Assembly (NCBI RefSeq): GCF_008035925.1 | Contig: NZ_CP036264.1 | Span: 9,434,873-9,472,026, forward strand | DNA length: 37,154 nt | DNA from: Stieleria maiorica | GTDB lineage: Bacteria; Planctomycetota; Planctomycetia; Pirellulales; Pirellulaceae | Direction: 5' to 3' | In this document: positions 8,721 to 17,384 of the stretch, in pieces | Numbering within the stretch: the first letter of the stretch is position 1 | How the letters are laid out: each line of letters opens with the position of its first letter | Position numbers and translations under genes: made by a program | The notes under the pieces: generated by a model | Seen by the model: only the letters and a program-made list of their open reading frames with translations | Told to the model about the DNA's origin: nothing | Databases searched by the model: none

Positions 8721-8836
8721 ACCGGGGATGAGAGCGGCTTCAACCCGTCGGGCGGAGCATTTGAGGATCTAACGATGTTGCCGCACGGAGGCGTCACCGT
8801 GTCGACGGCAGTTCCCCTTCCACCCCAATCGAGTCG

Positions 8837-10033
8837 ATGGACCACCAACAGCAACCCGCAGGCGAGTCGGAAAGTTCCACCGGGGCACCGGGCCGGCGGC
8901 CTGCCGCGATGCGGGAGATCAATTACCGGCACAGCTCGCAATTCGTTCCGCTGTTGGAGCACCTCGGCTGTTCGTTGTTGGTTTCGACCTACGCGGCGGG
9001 AAAGGTGGTCAGCATCGGCGCGAACGATGGTCGGCTGCACTTGGGGTTCTCCAATTTCCAACAGGCGATGGGGATCGCGCCACCGCATCAGACCGTGCAA
9101 CCCGGAGGCGTTACAACGTCGTCGATTGCGGTCGGAGGACCCAATGTGATCTGGTTCCTGCGCGATGGAGCGGCGCTGGCGCAGCAGGTCGATCCGGCGG
9201 GGGCTTATGACCGGGCGTTTTTGGCCCGCGAATCGTTTGTCACGGGGAACATTCATGTGCACGAGATGCAGTGGGGGGATGACGGTCAATTGTGGATCGT
9301 CAACACCTTGTTTTCGTGTTTGTCGACGTTGCACGCGGAGTTTAATTTTGTCCCCCGCTGGCAGCCCCCGTTCATCAGCGAACTGGCGCCCCAAGATCGA
9401 TGCCATCTCAATGGGATGGCGATGCAATACGGAAAGCCGAGGTACGTCAGCGCGCTGGGGGAAAGCGACGCGGCGCGCGGCTGGCGTGAGAACAAGTCCG
9501 ATGGCGGTGTATTGATCGATGTGCCCAGTGGGCAAACGATCGCACGGGGATTCTGTATGCCGCACTCGCCGCGTTTGCATGGCGGCCGACTGTTTCTGCT
9601 CGATAGCGGTCGAGGCAAGTTGGTCACGATCGACCAGCAGAGTGGTCGCGCCGAGGACGTGGCGTCTTATCCGGGTTATGGCCGCGGTTTGGCCTTTTAT
9701 GATCGGTACGCGTTTGTCGGAATGAGTCGGGCGAGGGAGACCTCCGTTTTTGGAGGGGTGCCGATCTGCGAGGACCGGACCGCGATGCGTTGTGGTGTGG
9801 TCGTGATCGATTGGATGACAGGGCAGAGCCTTGCGTTTGTCGAGTTCGAAAGCGGCGTCGAAGAGCTGTTTGATGTTCAAGTGATTGCGGGAAGTCGTCG
9901 TACCGTGCTGTGCGGCCCCTATCCGCGAGAGGATGAGCAGCGGCCCGTTTGGGTGGTTCCGCTTGCCGACCAGGTCGACGCGATCGTGGACGTGGGCGAA
10001 GGCGTGTGCGTTCAAAGAAACCGGATTTGCTGA
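8837..10033 (+). CDS. TIGR03032-family conserved protein
   Basis: 398 aa, cytoplasmic by appearance (no signal peptide or membrane helix). The family core starts near residue 29 (YRHSSQFVPLLEHLGCSLLVSTYAAGKV). The best conserved stretch is FCMPHSPRLHGGRLFLLDSG, then PGYGRGLAFYDRYAFVGMSRAR and FGGVPI near residues 247-320, as in TIGR03032. The order of short strand-turn units suggests a beta-propeller. Biochemical function is unknown; members occur in planctomycetes and in cyanobacteria, often near TPR proteins. ATG 8837 is the upstream start; ATG 8909 (MREINYRH) would also retain the whole core. It follows the ASPIC/UnbV gene after 233 nt including a hairpin, so it is probably a separate unit. 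Confidence 0.85.
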   Translation: MDHQQQPAGESESSTGAPGRRPAAMREINYRHSSQFVPLLEHLGCSLLVSTYAAGKVVSIGANDGRLHLGFSNFQQAMGIAPPHQTVQPGGVTTSSIAVGGPNVIWFLRDGAALAQQVDPAGAYDRAFLARESFVTGNIHVHEMQWGDDGQLWIVNTLFSCLSTLHAEFNFVPRWQPPFISELAPQDRCHLNGMAMQYGKPRYVSALGESDAARGWRENKSDGGVLIDVPSGQTIARGFCMPHSPRLHGGRLFLLDSGRGKLVTIDQQSGRAEDVASYPGYGRGLAFYDRYAFVGMSRARETSVFGGVPICEDRTAMRCGVVVIDWMTGQSLAFVEFESGVEELFDVQVIAGSRRTVLCGPYPREDEQRPVWVVPLADQVDAIVDVGEGVCVQRNRIC

Positions 10034-10186
10034 AACATCCGATGATGCGGCCGCGATGGCGGCGTTTGGCTATAATGCGGCCCTTGTCATGTGGATAAAG
10101 TCGGCGTCACGTTTGGTGCGCTGCCGTGGATCCAGGCGTGCTTCTCTGCAACCTGATCACGCTCGACCTCTCTTGAGACGCCCCCG

Positions 10187-13100
10187 ATGGATGGATTGCG
10201 ATCGCGGCCATTGGCAGCACCACTCGGTTCGCTCCGCTCCGACGAGCGAAAACATTCCGATGCGAAACGTGACCGAGCCTTGCTTCGACGATCACGCCGT
10301 CGTCGGTTGGGGGCGGCGATCGAATCGTTGGAACGGCGAGAGCTTTTGACGTTTGCGATCGATCTGTTCCAGGACATCAACACGCTTGGCGTGTCATCGG
10401 GGATTGAGCAGGTCGTCCGGCTGGGTGATGAATCATTTTTTGTAGCCGACGACGGCAAACATGGTGCCGAGCTTTGGAAGACCGATGGGACCGTCGACGG
10501 GACGGTGATGGTCAAGGATCTGCTGCCCGGGCCGGACGCGTCGGTACCGGCCGATTTGACGGTGCTGGGCAATGAGTTGTATTTCACCGCCTTGGATGAA
10601 AACGACGAAACGGATTTGTGGAAAACCGATGGGACTGAATCAGGGACGGTCAAAGTTTATGACGCCGATGCGTCCGGTGTGTACTACTTGACCGACCTGA
10701 CCGCGTCGGGGACGAAGTTGTTCTTCACCGCTTACGAGCCGGCGACGGGGTATGAGCTTTGGGTTCACGATGGCACCAGCGGCGGAACGGCGTTGGTCAA
10801 AGACATCAACCCGGACCAGTTCGTCATCGACCGGCCTCAAGAGCTGACCGATGTCAACGGCACGCTGTTCTTTACCAGTTACGACGACGGTTACTACAAC
10901 CGCGAGCTTTGGAAGAGCGACGGGACGGCCGAGGGCACCATGATGGTTGCCGACTTGGGAATTGACCCCGGCATCGATCCCGGACCGGCCGACGACGATC
11001 CGACATTCAGTTCGAATCCGACGTTCTTGACCAACCACAACGGTTTGCTGTTCTTTGCTGCCGAGGACTACGTCGATGGTGTGGAGTTGTACAAGAGTGA
11101 TGGAACCGAATCAGGGACGGTGCGGGTAGCGGATTTGAATCCCGTCGGCTCGTCGTATCCGGAAGAGTTGACGTCGTTCAATGGCGAGCTGTTCTTTGCG
11201 GCATCCGACGGAACGGGCGGGCGCCATTTGTTCAAATCCGACGGCTCAACGATCACGTTGGTTGCGGACACGACCAAGGGGCTCGGTTCGTCTGTGCCGA
11301 TCGGTTTGGAAGTCATGGGTGAGGAGTTGTTTTTTGCCGCCAGCGGAGCGGTGCCGGCGACAAGGATCTCGGTCAGTTCGCCCACAATGACGGCGGACAA
11401 CTCACGCGTGGTCAACGGCAATTATGCGGGGATCGTCGCCGAGACGATCACGGCATACGGCGGGACGCTGTCGGGCTTCAATGCATCGATCACCTTCAAT
11501 AGCACGGCCCAGGGCGGATCAAATAATAACTTGGGTTGGGTTTCTTCCGGTGCCCGAATCGGTGATGCGGGCGTCGGATTGCAGTCGATCGAAGTCGGCG
11601 ATCTGTATGTCGAGGACATCGACGAAGGCGAGTTGGTGGTCAATGCCTGGGAGTGGACGCTGTCCGATCCCGCCGGGCTGGCCAATCTCTCCTTCTCGGG
11701 GTTCGCCTCGGGGAATGAATTGACGACCAGCACGCCCGGTGACGCCGAAGGTTTGTTGTTCGAGTTGTTTCTAAACGGTAGTTCCACGCCGACGAGCAGC
11801 ACGACGGTTTCGGGGCCGGAACTGGACAACTGGTATCTCGGCCGCGACGCCGACAACGTCAATCTTTCCGATCCCGGTGGTGCGTCCGTGACGACGGCCA
11901 CGGTGCGATTGTCGATCGGGAATTCGATGTTCGCCAATTATCCCGACGGCGGCAACGAAGCCTTTGTTGTCGGTGCGACGTTTTCCGCCGATCTGAGTTC
12001 GGAAACGACTCAGGTCGTCGATGCCGGACGCGAGTTGCACAAGACGAACGGGACACCGCAGGGGACGGTGATGGTCAAGGACATTGTTCCGATGGGCAGT
12101 TCCAATCCATCGGATTTGACGCAGGCCGGAGGCAAACTGTACTTCGCGGCCGACGATGTCTTCAACGACGGATTGGAATTGTGGATGTCCGATGGCACCG
12201 CGGAAGGCACGATGCAGGTCGTCGATTCGCTGCCGGGAAACGACTTGTACGGCGCGCCGCTGGATGGAGCACCGCGGTTGTTGGGTGAAGTGGACGGCCA
12301 GTTGATTTTCACGGCGACCGATGTGGCGCGGGACCGCGAACTGTGGATCACCGACGGCGACCCGCTGGGCACCGAGGTGTTGGTCAACATCAACCCGTCC
12401 ACCCAAGATGCCGACGTCAGAGATCTGGTTCTCTTCGGCACCGATCTCTTCTTCGTCGCCGACGATGGGATCAACGGCGAGGCGATCTGGAAGGCCGACA
12501 CGGTGGCGGGAACGGTCGAATTGTACGAGGACATTTCACCATCGAGCACCGACAGGATTTCGACCTTGACGGTGTACAGTGCGTTGACCGAACAAATCGT
12601 TTTCTACAACAACTCGCTGGGCACCGCGGGAGGAGTTTACCTGACCGACCCGAACGGGCCGACGCGGCAATTGTCGGATCGGCGACCGGTGGAGTTGGAT
12701 GAGAACGGGACGATGTTCGTGATCGCCAACGGTTGGATTTATTTTGTCGCCGACGATGGAGTCAGCGGCAACGAATTGTGGAAAACCGACGGCAGCGGTC
12801 CGGCGGAAATGGTTTGGGATCTGATCCCAGGGTCGGCCGGCAGCAATCCGATGGAATTGGTCGCGTTGGAGAGTTTTCTGTACTTTTCGGCCGACACCTC
12901 GTCCGAGACGGTCACTGCGGGTGTCAACATGAAGGACATCGGCCGAGAATTATTCCGCACCGACGGAACGGCGGTCAGTCTGGTGATGGACATCAACGGC
13001 GTGGTCGATCCCAATGACATGAATCGCACCTTTGACTCATCGCCGGAGGATTTGACGGTCGTCGGAAACGAGTTGTTTTTCACCGCCGACAACGGCGTCA

Positions 13101-14302
13101 ACGGGCGAGAGCTTTGGCGGCGCGACAGTTTGGGGACGACACACTTGGTGGCGGACCTTCGCAGCGGAGGCAACGGTTCGAATCCCACCGCATTGGCCGA
13201 TGTCAGCGGAACGCTTTACTTTTCGGCCGACAACGGGGCGGACGGTTTCGAACCCTATCGCTCCGACGGAACAGGCATCGGCACGTATCAAATCGCGAAC
13301 ATCAATCCCGGCAACGCAGACAGTGATCCCGGCGGTTTTTTCCCGGCGCTCGGCGAGGTGTATTTTTCCGCCGACGATGGCGGCAGCGGAGAAGAGCTTT
13401 GGAAAACGACCGGGGCGGCAGGCAATGCGACGCTGGTTTCGGACATTCAATCCGGCGGAGGCAGTCAGCCGGTCCCGTTGTACGACACCGGAAATCGGCT
13501 GCTGTTGAGCGCCGCCGGAACGATCAACAACGATCGCGAATTGTGGTCGACCGATGGGAGCGAGGCGCTGACGTTGTTGGTCGAGGACCTTTATCCGCCG
13601 GAGTTGTTCGGTAGCGATCCCGACGAGATCATCGAGATCGGAGGCAAGTTGTACTTTGTTGCCGAGAACGGTCCCTTTGGACGCGAGCTGTTCACGCTGC
13701 AGGAGGTGTCTCCGGCGGTGGTCGATGTGATCGTCGGTGGACAGGCGGGGGCGGCGGTCGAGCATTTGCAGCGTTCGACCGTGGATCAGGTGACGGTGGT
13801 GTTTGACGGCAACGTCGATGTTCCAGCGGGGGCGGTTCAATTGGTCAATCGAGATACCAATACGTCGTTGACGTCGCTGATCATCGATCGTCGCTTCGAA
13901 TCGGGCCAGACCTTTGTCGAAGTCACGTTCGGCAGCGGGCCGTCGGTCGTCGACCGCGACCCCAACGGCACGACGGGGCTGCGCAATTCACTCGCCGACG
14001 GCAATTACCAATTGACCATCCTGAGCGGCCTGGTCTCATCGCCCGTCAGCGGCGTCGCGATGGCGGCGGATTTCCATTACGGCGCGGCCGAAGCCGATCG
14101 CTTCTTCCGACACTTCGGTGATACCGACGGGGATCGCGACGTCGATGGTCAAGACTATGGACGATTCGGGCAGACGTTCTTGCAGCCGTTGGGGGCATCG
14201 GCTTTTAATGAAACGCTCGATTTTGAGGGCGATGGTGATGTTGACGGCCAGGACTACGGTCGATTCGGGCAGCGATTCTTGACGCGTTTGGATTTCTCCT
14301 GA
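10187..14302 (+). CDS. Giant secreted ELWxxDGT-repeat protein with dockerin-like C-terminus
   Basis: 1371 aa. The N-terminus is basic (RRSRRRRLGAAIESLERRELLTF), matching the planctomycete extracellular-protein signal motif of the LExRxLLT type. The body has about 17 repeats of the ELWxxDGT kind (AELWKTDGT, YELWVHDGT, RELWKSDGT, LELWMSDGT, NELWKTDGS and others), each followed by GTxxVxDI-like strands, so a chain of beta-propeller blades is likely. Residues 387-613 are an unrelated beta-rich insertion inside one repeat. Two Ca2+-loop repeats at the end (DTDGDRDVDGQDYGRFGQ and EGDGDVDGQDYGRFGQ) resemble type I dockerin. Likely cell-surface or secreted; the ligand is unknown. The start is the first ATG in frame; a later TTG inside the basic stretch is possible. 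Confidence 0.9.
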   Translation: MDGLRSRPLAAPLGSLRSDERKHSDAKRDRALLRRSRRRRLGAAIESLERRELLTFAIDLFQDINTLGVSSGIEQVVRLGDESFFVADDGKHGAELWKTDGTVDGTVMVKDLLPGPDASVPADLTVLGNELYFTALDENDETDLWKTDGTESGTVKVYDADASGVYYLTDLTASGTKLFFTAYEPATGYELWVHDGTSGGTALVKDINPDQFVIDRPQELTDVNGTLFFTSYDDGYYNRELWKSDGTAEGTMMVADLGIDPGIDPGPADDDPTFSSNPTFLTNHNGLLFFAAEDYVDGVELYKSDGTESGTVRVADLNPVGSSYPEELTSFNGELFFAASDGTGGRHLFKSDGSTITLVADTTKGLGSSVPIGLEVMGEELFFAASGAVPATRISVSSPTMTADNSRVVNGNYAGIVAETITAYGGTLSGFNASITFNSTAQGGSNNNLGWVSSGARIGDAGVGLQSIEVGDLYVEDIDEGELVVNAWEWTLSDPAGLANLSFSGFASGNELTTSTPGDAEGLLFELFLNGSSTPTSSTTVSGPELDNWYLGRDADNVNLSDPGGASVTTATVRLSIGNSMFANYPDGGNEAFVVGATFSADLSSETTQVVDAGRELHKTNGTPQGTVMVKDIVPMGSSNPSDLTQAGGKLYFAADDVFNDGLELWMSDGTAEGTMQVVDSLPGNDLYGAPLDGAPRLLGEVDGQLIFTATDVARDRELWITDGDPLGTEVLVNINPSTQDADVRDLVLFGTDLFFVADDGINGEAIWKADTVAGTVELYEDISPSSTDRISTLTVYSALTEQIVFYNNSLGTAGGVYLTDPNGPTRQLSDRRPVELDENGTMFVIANGWIYFVADDGVSGNELWKTDGSGPAEMVWDLIPGSAGSNPMELVALESFLYFSADTSSETVTAGVNMKDIGRELFRTDGTAVSLVMDINGVVDPNDMNRTFDSSPEDLTVVGNELFFTADNGVNGRELWRRDSLGTTHLVADLRSGGNGSNPTALADVSGTLYFSADNGADGFEPYRSDGTGIGTYQIANINPGNADSDPGGFFPALGEVYFSADDGGSGEELWKTTGAAGNATLVSDIQSGGGSQPVPLYDTGNRLLLSAAGTINNDRELWSTDGSEALTLLVEDLYPPELFGSDPDEIIEIGGKLYFVAENGPFGRELFTLQEVSPAVVDVIVGGQAGAAVEHLQRSTVDQVTVVFDGNVDVPAGAVQLVNRDTNTSLTSLIIDRRFESGQTFVEVTFGSGPSVVDRDPNGTTGLRNSLADGNYQLTILSGLVSSPVSGVAMAADFHYGAAEADRFFRHFGDTDGDRDVDGQDYGRFGQTFLQPLGASAFNETLDFEGDGDVDGQDYGRFGQRFLTRLDFS

Positions 14303-14407
14303 GCTGTCTTTCAGCTGGCTGTATTTTTCCCGAGGCGGCGGCGATCCGGTTGGGGCGAGCTAGAGTTTTGGCGACTCGATCCTTCCCTCCTCGCGCGGTC
14401 TGTCACC

Positions 14408-14893
14408 ATGTTCTTCGCCGGCTCGATCACGAACCCCCAGCAACAACCGGACTTGATTCGTCGTTGGCGTTGCGGCCGCATCGTGATGCAAGCCGGAAAA
14501 CTGGTTCGGATCCAGCGCCGCTGGGTCAACGGCAGCGTCTCGATGGCGCAGGTCTGGTGGCAGAACCGTTATGGTCGCGGCGACGATGATCTGTGTTGGC
14601 TGGACTACCACCAGCCGCTGGGGATGCCGGCGTTCTTGACCTTGGACTACGTCCGCAGCGGTCGTCGTGCGGGTTATCGGTCCTTTGCCGGGGCCTGCCA
14701 TGTGCTGGATGAAATCGCCCGGCTGCGCGGTGCATCGGCGATCGTGGCCCATGTTTCCAACGGATCAATTTCCGACCGGTTCCTTCAGCGGATGGGGTGG
14801 GAGCGGCATCTGGAGCATTGGTCCGGGCGGCATTGGATTCGACGTTTTTATGACGGCTATCCGCAGGCGGGGGTCGAGCGGTATCTTGCTTAA
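14408..14893 (+). CDS. Hypothetical protein with GNAT-like C-terminal half
   Basis: 161 aa. The gene starts at ATG 14408 (MFFAGSITNPQQQ) 105 nt after the giant repeat protein. The second half reads like an acetyltransferase fold: ACHVLDEIARLRGASAIVAHVSN, then the ISDRFLQRMGWERH helix-turn that in GNAT proteins closes the fold. The usual acetyl-CoA loop (Q/RxxGxG/A) is not evident, so enzymatic activity is uncertain. There is no signal peptide. Codon use matches the neighbours. It may be a planctomycete-restricted family; I do not recognise it further. Confidence 0.65.
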   Translation: MFFAGSITNPQQQPDLIRRWRCGRIVMQAGKLVRIQRRWVNGSVSMAQVWWQNRYGRGDDDLCWLDYHQPLGMPAFLTLDYVRSGRRAGYRSFAGACHVLDEIARLRGASAIVAHVSNGSISDRFLQRMGWERHLEHWSGRHWIRRFYDGYPQAGVERYLA

Positions 14894-14977
14894 CCTTGGC
14901 GGCCTGTTTTCCCGTCGCGGAACTCGCCAACGGCTTGTCGATTTCAATCAAAGTTCCGAATTCGATGTGATCATGCC

Positions 14978-15031
14978 AGCCCGACGCGTAAGCGAGGGGC
15001 CACGCGGCGCCCCTCGCTTACGCGTCGGGCT
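14978..15031. repeat. Perfect 23-bp palindrome (REP-like element)
   Basis: Arms 14978-15000 and 15009-15031 are perfectly complementary over 23 nt, with an 8-nt loop. The arm begins AGCCCGACGCGTAAGCG. It lies in the 292-nt gap between the GNAT-like gene and the ACP-phosphodiesterase-like gene. No T-run follows, so it is listed as a repeat, not as a terminator. Confidence 0.85.
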
Positions 15032-15185
15032 AGCCTAGGGAGCGTGGAGTCGGATCGACCAACGAGCCGCCAGCTGGTTCTCTCCGGTAAACAGCCGAAA
15101 GCCTTGGCCGCTTCCGCTATGAGTCGGGCGGAGCGAAAACGGCCAGGCCCTGCGTCCACACCGCCCCGCCCTCCCCTGTCCGCGC

Positions 15186-15863
15186 ATGAATTTTCTCTCG
15201 CACGCGATTCCCTATTTGGACGATCCGCTGGTCGCGGTCTCGACGGGGGTGCCGGATTTTTTGAGCGTGGTGGATCGGCGCATTCGCGCCCGCGAGCGGA
15301 TGGCGACCGCGGCGCTTCAGTCGGATGATGTCCAGGTGCGTCAGGTCGCCGGTGGGATTCTGCACCATATCCGCGACGATCGCTGGTTTCACAACACGCC
15401 GGCGTTCGTCGAAACCAACTTGCAATTGGCCGTCGGGTTGCGTGATTTATTGCCCGGTGATCGCGGTTTTCGCCCGATGTTCGTCGGTCACATCCTGATC
15501 GAAGTGCTGTTGGACGCATTGTGGATTCGCGATTTTCCCGAGATCGCTCGTCGATACTACCGCGTGATCGACGATACGCCACCGGAGTTGGTTCAGCGCT
15601 GCGTCAACGAGATCACGGGAAAGCCGACTGAAAAATTGGCCGGGGCGATTCGTCGCTACGCCGAAGCCCGATTTCTGTACGACTATCTGGACCACAACCA
15701 GTTGTTGATGCGACTCAATCAGGTGATGCGGCGTGTCGGGCTGGCCGAAATGCCGGATTCGGTGCTCCCCTGGCTCCAAGAAGCCAGCGAGTTGGTAGAA
15801 TCCCGGCGTGTTCGATTCCTGACTCCGCCGGACGGATCGACGCTTTTTCCACCCCTTCCCTAG
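15186..15863 (+). CDS. ACP phosphodiesterase-like (DUF479-type) helical protein
   Basis: 225 aa, all-helical by appearance. It opens MNFLSHAIPYLDDPLVAVSTGVPDFLSV, matching the MNFLAH...GNLLADF opening of acyl-carrier-protein phosphodiesterase (AcpH), an HD-like metal-dependent fold. The segment GGILHHIRDDRWFH at about residues 57-70 corresponds to the family's HrxID...fH metal site, and GHILIEVLLDALWI near residue 100 to its second conserved helix. AcpH removes phosphopantetheine from holo-ACP; whether this distant member does so is not clear. The next gene starts 12 nt downstream, so they are probably co-transcribed. The divergence from classical AcpH keeps the assignment at family level. 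Confidence 0.7.
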   Translation: MNFLSHAIPYLDDPLVAVSTGVPDFLSVVDRRIRARERMATAALQSDDVQVRQVAGGILHHIRDDRWFHNTPAFVETNLQLAVGLRDLLPGDRGFRPMFVGHILIEVLLDALWIRDFPEIARRYYRVIDDTPPELVQRCVNEITGKPTEKLAGAIRRYAEARFLYDYLDHNQLLMRLNQVMRRVGLAEMPDSVLPWLQEASELVESRRVRFLTPPDGSTLFPPLP

Positions 15864-15875
15864 GATGAACGATCA

Positions 15876-16721
15876 ATGAAGTACGGCATGAACCTGCTGC
15901 TGTGGAGCGGCGAAGTCACCGAAGCAATGTACCCGGTGTGTGAAAAACTGAAGGCGGCCGGTTTTGACGGCGTGGAACTGCCGATTTTCAACCTTGATTT
16001 GGACTATGCCGCGATCGGCAAGCAATTGGATTCTCTGGGACTCGGTCGCACCGGTGTGACGATTCGCGGCGAAGAAGACAATCCGATTTCGCCCGACGCC
16101 GCGGTGCGTCAAAAAGGCGTCGATCTGACCAAGCGGACGTTGGACCTGTGTGCCGCCGCCGGTGTCGAGACGCTGGTGGGGCCTTATCATTCGGCGATCG
16201 GGCTGTTCAGCGGTGCCGGTCCGACCAGCGACGAATGGAAATGGGGTGTCGACAGCATGCGTCAGGTCGCCGAACACGCCGGGCAAGTCGGCGTGCGTCT
16301 GGGCGTCGAAGCGTTGAACCGATTCGAGTGCTACCTGCTGAATTGCCACGCCGATTCGGCACGATTCGTCCGCGAGGTCGATCACCCGGCGTGCGGGATG
16401 ATGTATGACACCTTCCACAGCAACATCGAAGAAAAAAGTGTCACCGATGCGATTCTGGCCGGCGGTGATAAACTGTTCCACATTCACATCAGCGAAAACG
16501 ATCGCAGCACGCCGGGCAAAGGCGGCGTCAACTGGCAAGAGAACTTTGACGCGATCGTAAAAAGCGGCTACGACGGATGGCTGGTGATCGAAGCCTTCGG
16601 ACTGGCGCTGCCGGAGATCGCGGCGGCCACCAAGATCTGGCGCAAGATGTTTTCCGACGAGATGACTTTGGCCACCGAGGGGTTGGCATTCATGAAATCG
16701 GAATTGGAAAAACGTCAGTGA
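15876..16721 (+). CDS. Ketose 3-epimerase-like sugar isomerase (AP-endonuclease-2 TIM barrel)
   Basis: 281 aa, full-length TIM barrel of the sugar-phosphate isomerase/epimerase superfamily. The metal ligands of the D-tagatose/D-psicose 3-epimerase type can be read: Glu145 in GVEALNRFE, Asp178 in MYDTFHSNIEE, His204 in FHIHISENDR, and Glu239 in LVIEAFG. The surrounding motifs (EALNRFE, DTFHxNIEE, HISENDRSTPGKG) are closer to ketose 3-epimerases than to hydroxypyruvate isomerase. Likely reaction: Mn2+-dependent C3 epimerisation of a free ketose; the exact sugar cannot be read. It begins 12 nt after the previous gene and overlaps the next by 4 nt (GTGA). Confidence 0.88.
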   Translation: MKYGMNLLLWSGEVTEAMYPVCEKLKAAGFDGVELPIFNLDLDYAAIGKQLDSLGLGRTGVTIRGEEDNPISPDAAVRQKGVDLTKRTLDLCAAAGVETLVGPYHSAIGLFSGAGPTSDEWKWGVDSMRQVAEHAGQVGVRLGVEALNRFECYLLNCHADSARFVREVDHPACGMMYDTFHSNIEEKSVTDAILAGGDKLFHIHISENDRSTPGKGGVNWQENFDAIVKSGYDGWLVIEAFGLALPEIAAATKIWRKMFSDEMTLATEGLAFMKSELEKRQ

Positions 16722-17086
16722 GCTCGGACGATGAATCTGCCGACGGTCCCGACGATGGATCGGTCGTCGTCTTTCTGTCCGGCGATTTGATGTTTGCGTC
16801 ACGGGTTCGCGCCGCCGCCGAATCCGCCGGGTTGGAATTTCAGCTGGCCGCATCGCTGCCCGATCGAGGCGGGATCGAATTTGTGATCGTCGATCTTTCC
16901 ACGCGGAGTGGTGCGGTGGACGGATTAATGGATCGCTGTCACCAGGTCTGTCCGGGGGCGCGGGTCGTGGCGTATGGGCCGCACGTTCAAGTCGCACGGT
17001 TGGACCAGGCCAAGCAGGCGGGGATTCCGCTGGTGATGACGCGTGGCCAATTCGATCGCGCGCTCGGCACATTGTTCGATCGTTGA
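16718..17086 (+). CDS. Degenerate receiver-like small protein
   Basis: 122 aa when started at GTG 16718, which overlaps the epimerase stop as GTGA. An upstream start inside the epimerase is unlikely because those residues are out-of-frame barrel sequence. After an acidic start, the pattern VVVFLSGDLMFASRVRAAAESAG, then EFVIVDLSTRSG, then ARVVAYGPH follows a CheY-like alpha/beta order. Asp59 sits where the phospho-acceptor would be, but the acidic pair after strand 1 and the usual Lys near the end are not evident, so normal phosphorylation is doubtful. It may be a planctomycete accessory to the epimerase; no function is claimed. Confidence 0.7.
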   Translation: MSSDDESADGPDDGSVVVFLSGDLMFASRVRAAAESAGLEFQLAASLPDRGGIEFVIVDLSTRSGAVDGLMDRCHQVCPGARVVAYGPHVQVARLDQAKQAGIPLVMTRGQFDRALGTLFDR

Positions 17087-17145
17087 TCCTTTGTCACGAT
17101 GACGGTTTACGCTTGTGCCCCGTCAACTTTTAGATTTAGGGTGCC

Positions 17146-17357
17146 GCGGAAAAGGGGTCAGGTACCAAAAATGCGAAGCACCCTTCGGGGCATTTGTTTT
17201 TTGGTACCTGACCCGAATGGCACGGGCTTAAGCCAATACGCTGAGCCGTCGGCGCTAGCCTCGGGCCTTGCCGCCGTGTTAAAGGCGTATCAAGGCCCGA
17301 GGCTAGCGCCGTCGGCTCACTAAGCCCGTGCCATTCGTACCTGACCCCTTTTTCCGC
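17146..17357. repeat. Nested palindromic mosaic upstream of the PIG-L gene
   Basis: A 212-nt nested palindrome. Outer arms 17146-17165 and 17337-17357 pair over 20 nt with one single-base indel. Inside it the left outer arm also forms its own hairpin with 17197-17214. Middle arms 17215-17230 and 17321-17336 are perfect (16 nt). Inner arms 17243-17270 and 17291-17318 pair over 28 nt with one mismatch around a 20-nt loop. It occupies nearly all of the gap between the receiver-like gene and the PIG-L gene and ends 15 nt before the latter's Shine-Dalgarno. No gene is supported within it. Confidence 0.88.
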
Positions 17358-17384
17358 TCCGTTGATTTTTCAGAGGAGAGTTTG

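Noticed and set aside
8645..10015. Minus-strand open frame of 456 aa opposite the TIGR03032 gene
   Set aside because: The plus-strand gene has clear family motifs; the antisense product has none.
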